Shown: positions 9,355 through 18,116, counted from the first letter of the stretch. The stretch is DNA of 64,000 nt from an uncultured Cellulophaga sp. (GCA_947496695.1 CANMEI010000010.1:62001-126000), one strand, 5' to 3'. Translations and numbers: made by a program. Notes: a model not told the origin generated them from the sequence alone.

Positions 9355-10353
9355 ATGAGAAAAATTGAATATCGATTTAGAATAATGTCATTGTTTTTTA
9401 TGGCTACTCTTTTACTTACAACTAGTTGTTCTAGTGATGATGATGATGATGATGGTAACTGGGTAGATATGTCTACTTTTGATGGAAGCCCAAGAAGTGG
9501 TACTTCATATTTTACTATAGATGATATCGGTTATATCGGAGCTGGTTATGATGGAGATGATTATCTAAATTCTTTTTGGTCATATGATTTTAGTGGTAAT
9601 TATTGGTCTCAAAAGGCTGATTTTACTGGTTCGGCAAGAAGTTCTGCTGCTGGTTTTCAGATAGATGGTACAGGTTATATTGCTACAGGTTATAATGATA
9701 TATCATATGAATTAGATGATTGTTTCTCTTATAATACAGGAACTAATACTTGGACACAAATTGCATCTTTACCTTCTGGAGGACGTAGAGGAGCAGTAGC
9801 TTTCGGAATTAATGGAGCTGGTTATTTAGGTACAGGTTACGATGGTGAAAATGATTTGAAAGATTTTTATAAGTATACACCTTCAACTGATGAATGGACT
9901 GAGTTAGTTGGTTTTGGTGGAGATAAAAGAAGAGATGGTGTTACATTTACTATAGATGGCTTAGTATATTTAGGTACAGGTATTTCTAATGGAGCTTACC
10001 CAACTGATTTCTGGGTGTTTGATCCATCAACAGAAACTTGGACTGAGTTACTTGAATTAGATGAAGAAGATGATTATGCAGTAACAAGAGATAATGCAGT
10101 TGCATTTAACTTAAACGGATATGGTTATATAGCTACTGGAGATCGTAGTGGAGTAACCACTAGTGTTTGGGAATATGACCCTTCTGATGATACGTGGGAA
10201 AGTAAAACTAGTTTTGAAGGTACTACAAGAGAAGGTGCCGTAGCATTTACTAATGGAAGTAGAGCTTTTGTTGGACTAGGTAAATCAGGTACATTATATC
10301 TTGATGATTTAGATGAATTCTTTCCTTTTGATGAATATGATGATGAAGATTAA
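9355..10353 (+). CDS. Kelch-repeat surface lipoprotein
   Basis: A 332-residue predicted lipoprotein with lipobox LLTTSC (Cys25) followed by SSDDDDDD, which suggests surface export. About six kelch repeats follow, each with a G-Y-(I/L)-(G/A)-T-G-Y type turn and a later W: GYIGAGYDGDD, GYIATGYND, GYLGTGYDGEN, VYLGTGISNG, GYIATGDRSG, AFVGLGKSG. Six blades would close one beta-propeller. The ATG at 9355 is chosen over an upstream TTG because it starts the signal peptide. A TAATTTTG box at 9315-9322 could be its -7 element. It is divergent from DUF4270 and followed by a terminator, then DUF4907 and a LytS/LytTR pair. Partner or ligand unknown. Confidence 0.82.
   Translation: MRKIEYRFRIMSLFFMATLLLTTSCSSDDDDDDGNWVDMSTFDGSPRSGTSYFTIDDIGYIGAGYDGDDYLNSFWSYDFSGNYWSQKADFTGSARSSAAGFQIDGTGYIATGYNDISYELDDCFSYNTGTNTWTQIASLPSGGRRGAVAFGINGAGYLGTGYDGENDLKDFYKYTPSTDEWTELVGFGGDKRRDGVTFTIDGLVYLGTGISNGAYPTDFWVFDPSTETWTELLELDEEDDYAVTRDNAVAFNLNGYGYIATGDRSGVTTSVWEYDPSDDTWESKTSFEGTTREGAVAFTNGSRAFVGLGKSGTLYLDDLDEFFPFDEYDDED
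9436..9453 (+). repeat. (GAT)6 trinucleotide repeat
   Basis: Six tandem GAT codons encode the Asp run just after the lipid Cys of the kelch lipoprotein. Slippage would change the number of Asp residues without breaking the frame. Confidence 0.85.
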
Positions 10354-10402
10354 TCATTAAATAATATGATTGATTTCATATAAATATCAAATTATAAAAG
10401 TA

Positions 10403-10427
10403 AGGCCTGTCTTAAAAAAACAGGCCT
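10403..10427 (+). terminator. Rho-independent terminator after the kelch gene
   Basis: AGGCCTGT and ACAGGCCT form a perfect 8-bp GC-rich stem with a 9-base A-rich loop, followed by ATTTTATAT. It lies between the kelch stop codon and the DUF4907 start. Confidence 0.85.
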
Positions 10428-10453
10428 ATTTTATATCTTATAATCTTTTGTAT

Positions 10454-10804
10454 ATGAAAAATATAAAAAAAATTATTTTAGCAATAATTATAGTTATTGT
10501 AGCAGTTTTCTTAATTCAAAATTTATCAACCAAGAAAAACAAACCAACTAAAAGTACTGTTGTAACCTCTACAGAAGTTTTTAAAGTTGAAGGTGGAGGG
10601 TATGGTTATATAATAAAAGCAAAAGGAGAAATATTTATTAAGCAGAGTACTATACCTGCAATTAGTGGAAATATACCTTTTAAGACAGAAGAGGAAGCTT
10701 TATTAGTAGGTAAACTTGTTGAAAATAAATTATTAAATAAAGAATATCCTGCAGTTAGTATATCTGAACTTTCTAAATTAAATATTGATGTTTCTAATAA
10801 CTAA
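10454..10804 (+). CDS. DUF4907-family membrane-anchored small protein
   Basis: A 116-residue protein with one N-terminal hydrophobic anchor (ILAIIIVIVAVFLI, about 7-20), a Lys-rich linker, and a compact C-terminal domain. The motifs VEGGGYGYIIKAKGEIFIKQ and TIPAISGNIPFKTEEEALLV are, as I recall the family, characteristic of DUF4907. The frame is open upstream across the terminator hairpin, but the ATG at 10454 is the first one after it and starts the membrane anchor. It is followed after 8 bp by a LytS-type kinase, so cotranscription is likely. Role unknown; an accessory or sensing role for the kinase is only a guess. Confidence 0.75.
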   Translation: MKNIKKIILAIIIVIVAVFLIQNLSTKKNKPTKSTVVTSTEVFKVEGGGYGYIIKAKGEIFIKQSTIPAISGNIPFKTEEEALLVGKLVENKLLNKEYPAVSISELSKLNIDVSNN

Positions 10805-10812
10805 TACAAGTA

Positions 10813-11841
10813 ATGGTTAAGGTAAAGACTTCTATTTGGCAAACTCTCATTCATATACTATTATGGGTTTTGTTTTATGGTCTTTTATTATATCCTTTTA
10901 TTTCTGAAGGTAGACCTGTTCCTCCAGATCTTTATTTAAGGCTTTTTTTAGCGACACTATTTTTTTATTTTAATTATTACTACTTAATTCCTAAGTTACT
11001 TCTAAAAAAGAAAACATGGGCATATATTGCTATAACATTACTGTTAGTTATATGTTTTGGAGCATTTATTAATTTATTTGCCACTCATTTTTTTATTGAA
11101 ATTACTCACGAAAACGTGAATATTCCACCTAGTTCTGATCAACAAGAATTTAGAAAAATATTTATGTCTGCTATAACTTTAGGGGTTCCTATAATAGTAA
11201 GTTCATTATTGCGTGTATATATTGAGTGGAAAAAGAATGAAGATTTAAGAAAAATAATTGAAAATGAAAAAGTTAATTCAGAACTACAATTTTTAAAAAC
11301 TCAATTAAATCCACATTTCTTATTTAATTCACTTAATGCTATATATTCTTTATCTGTAAAAAAATCAGATAAAGCTTCAGAAGCTATTATTAATTTATCT
11401 GAGCTTATGCGGTATATGTTGTATGAAGCAGATAAAGATTTAGTACTTTTAACTCGAGAAATTGAGTACATTAAAAATTACGTACAGTTGCAACGTTTGC
11501 GTTTATCTGATAGTAAAAATGTTATACTAAAAATTTCAGGAGAACACAGTAGAGTAGCAATGCCACCATTATTATTTATTTCATTTATTGAAAATGCTTT
11601 TAAATATGGCACCGACTTTAAAGGAATAACGAATGTTAAAATAAATCTCACTATTTTTCCTGATGCGATACATTTTATTGTAATAAATAAAATAGGATCT
11701 TTTAAAAAAGAAGAAGATAGTTCTGGTGTAGGGTTACAGAATGTTAGAAATAGGCTAAATTTACTATATCCTCACTCTCATGATTTGATTGTTGAAAATG
11801 ATGGAGAAAGTTATTGTGTAAGACTTACTATTAAAATATAA
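10813..11841 (+). CDS. LytS-type sensor histidine kinase
   Basis: A 342-residue membrane kinase of the His_kinase (PF06580) type. The N-terminal third has about four hydrophobic segments (about 10-30, 42-60, 68-95 and 118-138). The phosphoacceptor motif QLNPHFLFNSLN places the His at residue 168, the N-box is FIENAFKYG, and the glycine box is GVGLQNVRNRL. It would autophosphorylate and pass phosphate to the LytTR regulator encoded 3 bp downstream. No extracellular sensor domain of size is present, so the signal is probably sensed within the membrane or through partners such as the neighbouring DUF4907 and kelch proteins (inference). Confidence 0.9.
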   Translation: MVKVKTSIWQTLIHILLWVLFYGLLLYPFISEGRPVPPDLYLRLFLATLFFYFNYYYLIPKLLLKKKTWAYIAITLLLVICFGAFINLFATHFFIEITHENVNIPPSSDQQEFRKIFMSAITLGVPIIVSSLLRVYIEWKKNEDLRKIIENEKVNSELQFLKTQLNPHFLFNSLNAIYSLSVKKSDKASEAIINLSELMRYMLYEADKDLVLLTREIEYIKNYVQLQRLRLSDSKNVILKISGEHSRVAMPPLLFISFIENAFKYGTDFKGITNVKINLTIFPDAIHFIVINKIGSFKKEEDSSGVGLQNVRNRLNLLYPHSHDLIVENDGESYCVRLTIKI

Positions 11842-11844
11842 AAT

Positions 11845-12570
11845 ATGAAATGTATTATAATTGATGATGAACCATTAGCAATTGATATTATTGAAGAATA
11901 TTGTAGTAAGCTTGATTTTATTGAAGTAGTTGGTACATTTACCAACCCGTTAGATGCTATTACAGTAATTAAAGGATCAAATGTTGATCTAATTTTTTGT
12001 GATATTCAAATGCCACAAATTAGTGGTATAGATTTTATAACCTCATTAGATAATAGACCCTTGTTTATTTTTACTACAGCTTACTCACAGTATGCAGTAG
12101 AAGGGTTTGATTTAAATGCAGTTGATTATTTAGTTAAGCCCATTCCTTATCATCGTTTTATAAAGGCAGTTTCTCGTGCAAAAGAATTTTTGTCAAAAAA
12201 AGAGAAACCAATGGAAGGCAATGTTTTCTCTTCTGTAGGAGAAATTACTGAAGCTAAAAAATTTATTTTTGTAAAAGCTGAATATGAAAGTATCAAAATA
12301 AATTTAGATGATATAGAATATATTCAAGGTTTAAAAGATTATTTAAAAATTCATATTTTAAATACAAACAAAACTATTTTAACATTAATGAATTTTAAAG
12401 AAATATTAGACAAGTTGCCATCTAATCAATTTTTAAGAGTTCATAAGTCATACGTTGTAAATGTAAACTCAATAAAAACAGTCCAACGTAATAGAATTGT
12501 AATTAATGATATTCGAATACCGATTGGAGACAGTCATAAAGCAGATTTTTTCTCAGCTTTAGGTTTATAA
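11845..12570 (+). CDS. LytTR-family response regulator
   Basis: A 241-residue response regulator. The receiver domain (about 1-120) has acidic residues D7-D8, the phosphoacceptor Asp53 in FCDIQMP, and conserved Lys108 in YLVKPIPYHRF. The LytTR DNA-binding domain (about 140-240) includes IKINLDDIEYIQGLKDYLKI and FLRVHKSYVVNV. It pairs with the kinase immediately upstream. It would bind direct repeats in target promoters; which genes cannot be read here, but the DUF4907, kelch and DUF4270 genes beside it are plausible. Confidence 0.93.
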   Translation: MKCIIIDDEPLAIDIIEEYCSKLDFIEVVGTFTNPLDAITVIKGSNVDLIFCDIQMPQISGIDFITSLDNRPLFIFTTAYSQYAVEGFDLNAVDYLVKPIPYHRFIKAVSRAKEFLSKKEKPMEGNVFSSVGEITEAKKFIFVKAEYESIKINLDDIEYIQGLKDYLKIHILNTNKTILTLMNFKEILDKLPSNQFLRVHKSYVVNVNSIKTVQRNRIVINDIRIPIGDSHKADFFSALGL

Positions 12571-12572
12571 AT

Positions 12573-12610
12573 AAAAAATATCCAATGTATATTTACATTG
12601 GATATTTTTT
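12573..12610. terminator. Bidirectional terminator between lytTR gene and kduD
   Basis: A perfect 17-bp stem (core TATCCAATGTA / TACATTGGATA) with a 4-base loop and A/T tracts on both sides, so it works for both convergent transcripts. Confidence 0.92.
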
Positions 12611-12627
12611 ATTTACTTTATTATTAA

Positions 12628-13422
12628 TTAATCTTCATTTGAAGGCTTGCCAATAGTAGCTAAAATACCACCGTCTACATAAACTACTTGACCGTTTACA
12701 AAATTACTTGCTTTAGATGCTAAAAATATAGCAGCCCCTTGAAGATCATCGGGGTTTCCCCATTTTCCAGCAGGAGTTCTGTTTATTATAAAATCATTAA
12801 ATGGGTGTCCATCAACACGTATTGGTGCTGTTTGTGATGTTGCAAAATAGCCAGGACCAATACCGTTTGTTTGTATGTTATGTTTAGCCCATTCTGTTGC
12901 CATATTTTGGGTCAACATTTTTAAACCACCTTTTGCTGCTGCATAAGCGCCAACAGTGTTTCGGCCTAATTCACTCATCATAGAGCAAATGTTTATTATT
13001 TTACCCTCTTTTCTAGCTATCATGCCTTTTACAACATGTTTAGATACTAAAAATGGACTCACTAAATCAACATTTATTACTTCTTTAAAATCATCAACTT
13101 CCATTTCTTCAAGAGGTACACGTTTAATAATACCAGCATTATTAACTAGAATATCAATGTGTCCAACTTCTTTTTCAATATTAGCTATGGCATTAATTAC
13201 TTGACTCTCATCAGTAACATTAAATTTATATCCATAAGCATTAATACCCTCTGCTTTATAAATCTCTAGCGCATCATCAATTTTTAGTTGCGATGAATTT
13301 CCATTTATAATAAGAGTAGCCCCAGCTTTACCTAAACCTTTAGCCATGGCCATACCTAAACCATGAGTACTACCTGTTATTAAAGCTATTTTTCCTGTTA
13401 AATCAAATAATGAAATGCTCAT
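12628..13422 (-). CDS. kduD: 2-dehydro-3-deoxy-D-gluconate 5-dehydrogenase
   Basis: A classical 264-residue short-chain dehydrogenase that would reduce 2,5-diketo-3-deoxygluconate to KDG with NAD(P)H. Seen: cofactor loop TGSTHGLGMAMAKGLG at 17-32, NNAGI at 94-98, catalytic Ser147, Tyr160 and Lys164 in the YAAAK context, and a C-terminal FVNGQVVYVDGG. It starts 2 bp after kduI and is cotranscribed with it from the LacI-regulated promoter. The KduI partner makes this assignment much safer than sequence alone, since SDRs are broad. The product feeds kdgK at the left end of the window. Confidence 0.9.
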   Translation of the reverse strand: MSISLFDLTGKIALITGSTHGLGMAMAKGLGKAGATLIINGNSSQLKIDDALEIYKAEGINAYGYKFNVTDESQVINAIANIEKEVGHIDILVNNAGIIKRVPLEEMEVDDFKEVINVDLVSPFLVSKHVVKGMIARKEGKIINICSMMSELGRNTVGAYAAAKGGLKMLTQNMATEWAKHNIQTNGIGPGYFATSQTAPIRVDGHPFNDFIINRTPAGKWGNPDDLQGAAIFLASKASNFVNGQVVYVDGGILATIGKPSNED

Positions 13423-13424
13423 AA

Positions 13425-14264
13425 TTATTTTAAATCTGTAATTTTAGCAACATCCATATCATTGTAATCTAAGTTCTCACCAGCCATACCCCATATAAAA
13501 GTATAGTTTGATGTTCCTGCACCAGAGTGAATAGACCAAGGAGGAGAAATTACTGCTTGATGGTTATGAATCCAAATATGTCTAGTTTCATCTGGTTGCC
13601 CCATAAAATGGCAAACAGCTTGGTTTTCTGGAACATCAATATAAAAATAAACTTCCATTCTTCTGTCATGAACATGTGCAGGCATAGTATTCCAAACACT
13701 ACCTGTTTTTAAGGTTGTCATTCCCATTTGTAATTGACAAGTTGTGACAACACCTCCAATTATCATTTGATTTACAGTTCTATGGTTTGCAGTTTCAAGT
13801 GAACCTAATTCTATCTTATTAGCCTCTTCAAGGCTTACTTTTTTAGTAGGAAAGTTAACGTGAGCAGGAGCCGAGTTAATATAAAATTTAGCAGGTTTGT
13901 TTTTATCATCACTTTTAAAAACAACATTTTTTATACCCATACCAATATATAAGGCATCTTTTAATCCTAATTGATAAGTTGTACCGTCAACTTCAATAGA
14001 ACCATTACCGCCAACATTGATAATACCGATTTCTCTTCTTTCTAAAAAATAGACTGATTTTAAAGGATCAATAGCTTCAAGAGTAAGTGGAGTAGTTGGT
14101 ACAGCTGAACCTGCAATATATCTATCATAATGTGAGTAAGTAAGGTTAATTTTTCCCACTTCCATTAAGTTATCAATTAAAAATTCATCTCTTAATTGTG
14201 TTGTGTCATATTGTTTTACTGCTTCAGGACTAGAGGCGTATCTAGATTCGTAGTTTACTGACAT
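13425..14264 (-). CDS. kduI: 5-dehydro-4-deoxy-D-glucuronate isomerase
   Basis: A 279-residue cupin-like isomerase converting 5-keto-4-deoxyuronate (from unsaturated uronates released by polysaccharide lyases) to 2,5-diketo-3-deoxygluconate. The zinc ligands of the E. coli enzyme are all present one position later: His197 and His199 in MPAHVHDRRMEVY, Glu204, and His246 in PPWSIHSG. Length is normal. It is the first gene of the kduI-kduD operon; the start at 14264 follows a TACTTTTG promoter box and a LacI-type operator. Identification is firm. Confidence 0.95.
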   Translation of the reverse strand: MSVNYESRYASSPEAVKQYDTTQLRDEFLIDNLMEVGKINLTYSHYDRYIAGSAVPTTPLTLEAIDPLKSVYFLERREIGIINVGGNGSIEVDGTTYQLGLKDALYIGMGIKNVVFKSDDKNKPAKFYINSAPAHVNFPTKKVSLEEANKIELGSLETANHRTVNQMIIGGVVTTCQLQMGMTTLKTGSVWNTMPAHVHDRRMEVYFYIDVPENQAVCHFMGQPDETRHIWIHNHQAVISPPWSIHSGAGTSNYTFIWGMAGENLDYNDMDVAKITDLK

Positions 14265-14291
14265 TTGTGTGTGTTTTTAATTAATGTTCCT

Positions 14292-14299
14292 CAAAAGTA
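14292..14299 (-). promoter_or_regulatory. Candidate -7 box of the kduI-kduD promoter
   Basis: Read on the minus strand the sequence is TACTTTTG, matching TAnnTTTG, 27 bp before the kduI ATG. The palindromic operator lies immediately upstream, over the spacer and -33 region, which suits repression by blocking polymerase. Confidence 0.55.
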
Positions 14300-14304
14300 A
14301 TAAA

Positions 14305-14326
14305 AAAATACAATCGATTGTATTTT
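14305..14326. promoter_or_regulatory. LacI-family operator between kduI and its regulator
   Basis: A perfect 22-bp palindrome with core ATACAATCGATTGTAT and central CG, the hallmark of LacI-family operators. It lies in the 116-bp divergent intergenic region, 41 bp from the kduI start and 55 bp from the regulator start, so it could control both genes. That the neighbouring LacI protein binds it is inferred from symmetry and position. Confidence 0.85.
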
Positions 14327-14380
14327 GTTGTAAAATATTTTTAGATTTACAAAAATGTTATTCATTAGTTTATTTATAGT

Positions 14381-15400
14381 ATGAAAAAAGTTACAATACA
14401 CGAAATAGCAAGAGCTTTAGAAATAGATAGTTCTACTGTGTCTAGAGCTCTAAATGATAGTAATCGAGTAAAAAAAATAACTAAAGATAGGATTTTAGAA
14501 AAAGCAAAAGAATTGGGTTATAAACGAAATATGCTTGCTTCTAACTTAAGAAAAAACGTAAGTAATACTATTGGAGTAGTATTACCTAGAGTTTCAAGAC
14601 ACTTTTTCTCAACAGCTATTGCAGGTATTGAAAATGTTGCACAACAACATGGTTTTAATGTAATAATAAGTCAATCACTTGAGCAGTTAGAAAAAGAAGA
14701 ACTTATTATTAATAATCTTATAACAAATAGGGTTGATGGCATTATTATTTCTGTTTCTATGGAAACTAAAAAAGGTGAGCATTTGAAAAATATTATAGAA
14801 AGTGGAATACCTTTGGTTTTCTTTGACCGCCATATCAAAGATTTTCAAAATACAGGAAAGGTTTTAATTGATGATGAGTTAGGCGGATTTTTAGCAACAG
14901 AACATTTAATAAAATGTGGATGTAAAAAAATAGCACATTTTTCTGGACCTCAAGATATTGAAGTGTATAGAAATAGGTTATCAGGTTACCAAAAAGCTCT
15001 AGAGAAAAACTCATTAATTTATGATAAGAATTATACTTTTTCATCAAGATTAATGGAAACCGATGGTATTGCTATGGCAGAAAAATTATTAACAGAATTA
15101 AAAGATGTAGATGCCGCTTTTTTTGCAAATGATGTATCTGCAATTGCGGCTATTAAATATTTAAAAAAAGCAGGTAAAAATATACCTGAAGATATAGCAA
15201 TTATTGGATTTAGTAATGAACCAATTTCTGAAATTATTGAACCTTCATTAACTACTATTGATCAATCTGGAGAAGAAATTGGTAGGTTAGCTTGTGAATT
15301 ATTAATCCAGAATATAAAAAAAGGAAATAAGGTTTTGAATAATGAAACAGTTATTTTAAACCCTACTTTAATACAAAGAGATTCTACAAAAAGTAATTAA
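14381..15400 (+). CDS. LacI-family transcriptional regulator, probable repressor of kduID
   Basis: A 339-residue LacI/GalR protein. The N-terminal helix-turn-helix (about 4-25, TIHEIARALEIDSSTVSRAL) and hinge (YKRNMLASNLR) are followed by a periplasmic-binding-protein-like sensor domain with IGVVLPRVSRHFFS, DGIIISVS, FFDRH and IIGFSNEPISEII. It is divergent from kduI with a perfect operator between them. The likely effector is a sugar acid such as KDG or an unsaturated uronate product, inferred from context. Its stop overlaps the convergent downstream gene by 4 bp. Confidence 0.92.
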   Translation: MKKVTIHEIARALEIDSSTVSRALNDSNRVKKITKDRILEKAKELGYKRNMLASNLRKNVSNTIGVVLPRVSRHFFSTAIAGIENVAQQHGFNVIISQSLEQLEKEELIINNLITNRVDGIIISVSMETKKGEHLKNIIESGIPLVFFDRHIKDFQNTGKVLIDDELGGFLATEHLIKCGCKKIAHFSGPQDIEVYRNRLSGYQKALEKNSLIYDKNYTFSSRLMETDGIAMAEKLLTELKDVDAAFFANDVSAIAAIKYLKKAGKNIPEDIAIIGFSNEPISEIIEPSLTTIDQSGEEIGRLACELLIQNIKKGNKVLNNETVILNPTLIQRDSTKSN

Positions 15401-15753
15401 TCTTTATTTTTTAGATCTTTAAACATTTTATAAATAAACTGTTTTTCTTTTAAAGAGAATTCTTTATTCTCAAACCATTCATAAGCTCGAATTTTTTCAT
15501 TTTCTATCTGAGCATTTCTTATAGCTTGTAGCGATACTAAATGCCAATGAACACCTCTTTGCCTTGAAACTGAAAAACCAATAGATTCTGTTATGTAAGA
15601 AACTTCAGGTCTGTTTACCAATCGTATTCCATTTTTTAAAACAGCTAATGTTTTGGTAACTCGTACTACTTCAGAAAAAGAGTAACGAACAAAATCGTTA
15701 AAACCATTTTGTTTTGTATTATAAACTTTATCACCAACTTTAAGTAGCTCCAT
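15397..15753 (-). CDS. Conserved-looking hypothetical protein
   Basis: A 118-residue soluble protein that I do not assign to a named family. The N-terminal half (VGDKVYNTKQNGF ... SEVVRVTKTLAVLKNG) reads like a small SH3/KOW-like beta-barrel; the C-terminal half is helical and Lys/Glu rich, ending FIYKMFKDLKNKD. No signal peptide or membrane segment. The frame is open to a TTG at 15771, but the ATG at 15753 is preferred. It converges on the LacI gene with a 4-bp overlap. Codon use resembles its neighbours, so it is probably a real gene. Confidence 0.6.
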   Translation of the reverse strand: MELLKVGDKVYNTKQNGFNDFVRYSFSEVVRVTKTLAVLKNGIRLVNRPEVSYITESIGFSVSRQRGVHWHLVSLQAIRNAQIENEKIRAYEWFENKEFSLKEKQFIYKMFKDLKNKD

Positions 15754-15930
15754 ATTTTCTAAAAACGACAAAAATAACCGAGTTGTTTTGTTTTATACTA
15801 TGCATGTGCAATAAATTATTAACAATGAAAAAATAAAATATTCTACTAGTGACTACTACTTATAATTTAGATATTTGTTTTAATATCTATTTCAATTTAA
15901 TACATGAAATAGTACTATAGTATTTGTAAA

Positions 15931-17079
15931 ATGGATAAGAAATTAATTAAAAATGTTGAAGAAATTTTTATAAATATATTCAATAAAAAGCCATTATTAA
16001 TTTTTTCTCCTGGTCGTATAAATTTGATCGGTGAGCATACGGATTATAATGATGGTTTTGTGTTTCCTGCTGCTATTGATAAAGGTATCGCTTTAGCTAT
16101 TCAAAAAAGCGAATTAGATGTTTGTAAAGTTTATGCTAAAGATATGGATGAATTTTATGAGTTTAACCTTAATACTATTTCTCCTATTAAAAATGGAAAT
16201 TGGCATAATTATATTTTAGGCGTTATTGCTGAAGTTCAAAAAAAAGAAATTCATTTAGAAAATTTTAATATTGTTTTCTCTGGAGATATACCTAAAGGTT
16301 CAGGCATGTCATCATCTGCAGCATTAGAAAATAGTATTATATATGCACTAGATGAACTTTTTGAATTGCATTTATCAAAAAAAGAAATGATTAATATTTC
16401 ACAAAAAGCAGAACATAATTATGCAGGTGTAAAATGTGGGATTATGGATCAATATGCGAGTATGTTTGGAGTTGAAAATAGTGCGCTATTGTTAGATTGT
16501 AGAATTATTGAAGCTAAAACATATCAGATTAATTTTAAAGATTACAAACTGCTTTTGATCAACTCAAACGTAAAACATGATTTAACCGAAAGTGCTTATA
16601 ATGACAGAAGAAATGTTTGTGAAAAAATTTCAAAGTTATTGAATGTTAAAGCATTAAGGGATGTTTGTGTAAGTGATTTAAAAATGATTCAAACTAAAAT
16701 TTCAGATGAAGATTACCAAAAAGCTTTATATGTAATTGAAGAAAATGAGCGAGTACAATTATTCTCAAAAGCTATTTTAGCAAATGATTTAAAATCTTTA
16801 GGTGAATTATTATACCAATCTCATAAAGGCCTAAGTGAAAAGTATAAAGTTAGTTGTGAAGAATTAGATTTTCTTGTTGATCAAACTAAGAATAACATAA
16901 ACATTTTGGGAGCAAGAATGATGGGTGGTGGTTTTGGTGGTTGCACTATTAATTTAATATTAAATACAGAAATAGTAGCTTTTACAAGAGATATTAAAAA
17001 AGCCTTTATGAGTAAATTTAAAAAAGAATGTTCTATTTACCCTGTAGCTTTGGCTAATGGAACGCATGTAGTTAATTAA
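15931..17079 (+). CDS. galK: Galactokinase
   Basis: A 382-residue GHMP kinase phosphorylating D-galactose at C1. The galactokinase signature GRINLIGEHTDYNDG is at 28-42, the ATP loop KGSGMSSSAAL at 122-132, the catalytic Asp at 173 in GIMDQYAS, and GHMP motif 3, GARMMGGGFGG, near 330. It is followed 11 bp later by galT, forming a Leloir operon without an epimerase in this window. Identification is firm; galactose release from agar, carrageenan or similar polymers is inferred from the neighbouring genes. Confidence 0.95.
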   Translation: MDKKLIKNVEEIFINIFNKKPLLIFSPGRINLIGEHTDYNDGFVFPAAIDKGIALAIQKSELDVCKVYAKDMDEFYEFNLNTISPIKNGNWHNYILGVIAEVQKKEIHLENFNIVFSGDIPKGSGMSSSAALENSIIYALDELFELHLSKKEMINISQKAEHNYAGVKCGIMDQYASMFGVENSALLLDCRIIEAKTYQINFKDYKLLLINSNVKHDLTESAYNDRRNVCEKISKLLNVKALRDVCVSDLKMIQTKISDEDYQKALYVIEENERVQLFSKAILANDLKSLGELLYQSHKGLSEKYKVSCEELDFLVDQTKNNINILGARMMGGGFGGCTINLILNTEIVAFTRDIKKAFMSKFKKECSIYPVALANGTHVVN

Positions 17080-17090
17080 TTATTAAAATA

Positions 17091-18116
17091 ATGAATACAG
17101 ATTTACAAGATTATTCTCATAAACGATTTAATATATTAACAGGGGAGTGGGTTTTGGTTTCTCCACATAGAGCAAAACGTCCATGGCAAGGTCAAGAAGA
17201 AGCTATTTCAAATGATGTAAGACCTAGTTATGATTCTGATTGTTATTTGTGTGCAGGAAATACCAGAATAAATGGAAAAAAAAATCCTGATTATAAAGAT
17301 GTTTTTGTTTTTACAAATGATTTTGCCGCGCTACAAAAAGATTCAAAGACTTTTAAAATTAATGACGGACTTTTTAAAGCTGAAAGTGAACAAGGTATTT
17401 GTAAAGTAATTTGCTTTAGTCCTGATCATTCAAAAAGTTTAGCTGATATGAGTGTTTTTGATATTCATAAAGTGATAGAAATATGGCAACATGAATACCA
17501 ACTTTTAGGAGCAAATGATACAATTAATTATGTGCAAATATTTGAGAATAAAGGAGATGTAATGGGTTGTAGTAATCCGCACCCACATGGTCAAATTTGG
17601 AGTCAATCTAGTTTACCAAACGAAGTTTATAAGAAAGACGAACACCAAAAAACTTATTTCAATAAAAATAAAAGAAGTTTATTAGGTGATTATTTAGTTC
17701 AAGAAATAGAAAAAAATGAACGAATTATCTATGAAAATGATCATTTTTTAGTGCTAACACCATTTTGGGCAGTGTGGCCTTTTGAGACCATGATAGCACC
17801 AAAGCAACACTTAAAAAATATTAGTCAACTTACAGAAGATCAATCTTTGGCTTTTGCTGATGCTATTTCAAAAATAACAAGAGCATACGATGCACTTTTT
17901 AATTGTTCTTTTCCGTATTCTAGTGGTATTCATCAAGCACCAACTAATAATTTACCAAATGATCATTGGCATTGGCATATGAGTTTTTATCCTCCTTTAT
18001 TACGTAGTGCAACGGTGAAAAAATTTATGGTTGGTTATGAAATGTTTGGCACACCACAACGTGATATTACTGCAGAACAAGCTTGTGAAAGAATAAAAAA
18101 CTATTGTAATAAATAA
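17091..18116 (+). CDS. galT: Galactose-1-phosphate uridylyltransferase
   Basis: A 341-residue HIT-superfamily enzyme transferring UMP from UDP-glucose to galactose 1-phosphate. The active-site motif SNPHPHGQIW places the nucleophilic His at 166, the same position as in E. coli GalT. Zinc ligands Cys51 and Cys54 in CYLC are present. The C-terminal HWHWHMSFYPPLLR is typical. It is cotranscribed with galK and ends in a strong hairpin terminator that includes its stop codon. Confidence 0.95.
   Translation: MNTDLQDYSHKRFNILTGEWVLVSPHRAKRPWQGQEEAISNDVRPSYDSDCYLCAGNTRINGKKNPDYKDVFVFTNDFAALQKDSKTFKINDGLFKAESEQGICKVICFSPDHSKSLADMSVFDIHKVIEIWQHEYQLLGANDTINYVQIFENKGDVMGCSNPHPHGQIWSQSSLPNEVYKKDEHQKTYFNKNKRSLLGDYLVQEIEKNERIIYENDHFLVLTPFWAVWPFETMIAPKQHLKNISQLTEDQSLAFADAISKITRAYDALFNCSFPYSSGIHQAPTNNLPNDHWHWHMSFYPPLLRSATVKKFMVGYEMFGTPQRDITAEQACERIKNYCNK

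Noticed and set aside
10370..10453. N-terminal extension of the DUF4907 protein
   Set aside because: It would be translated through a clear terminator hairpin and spoil the membrane anchor.
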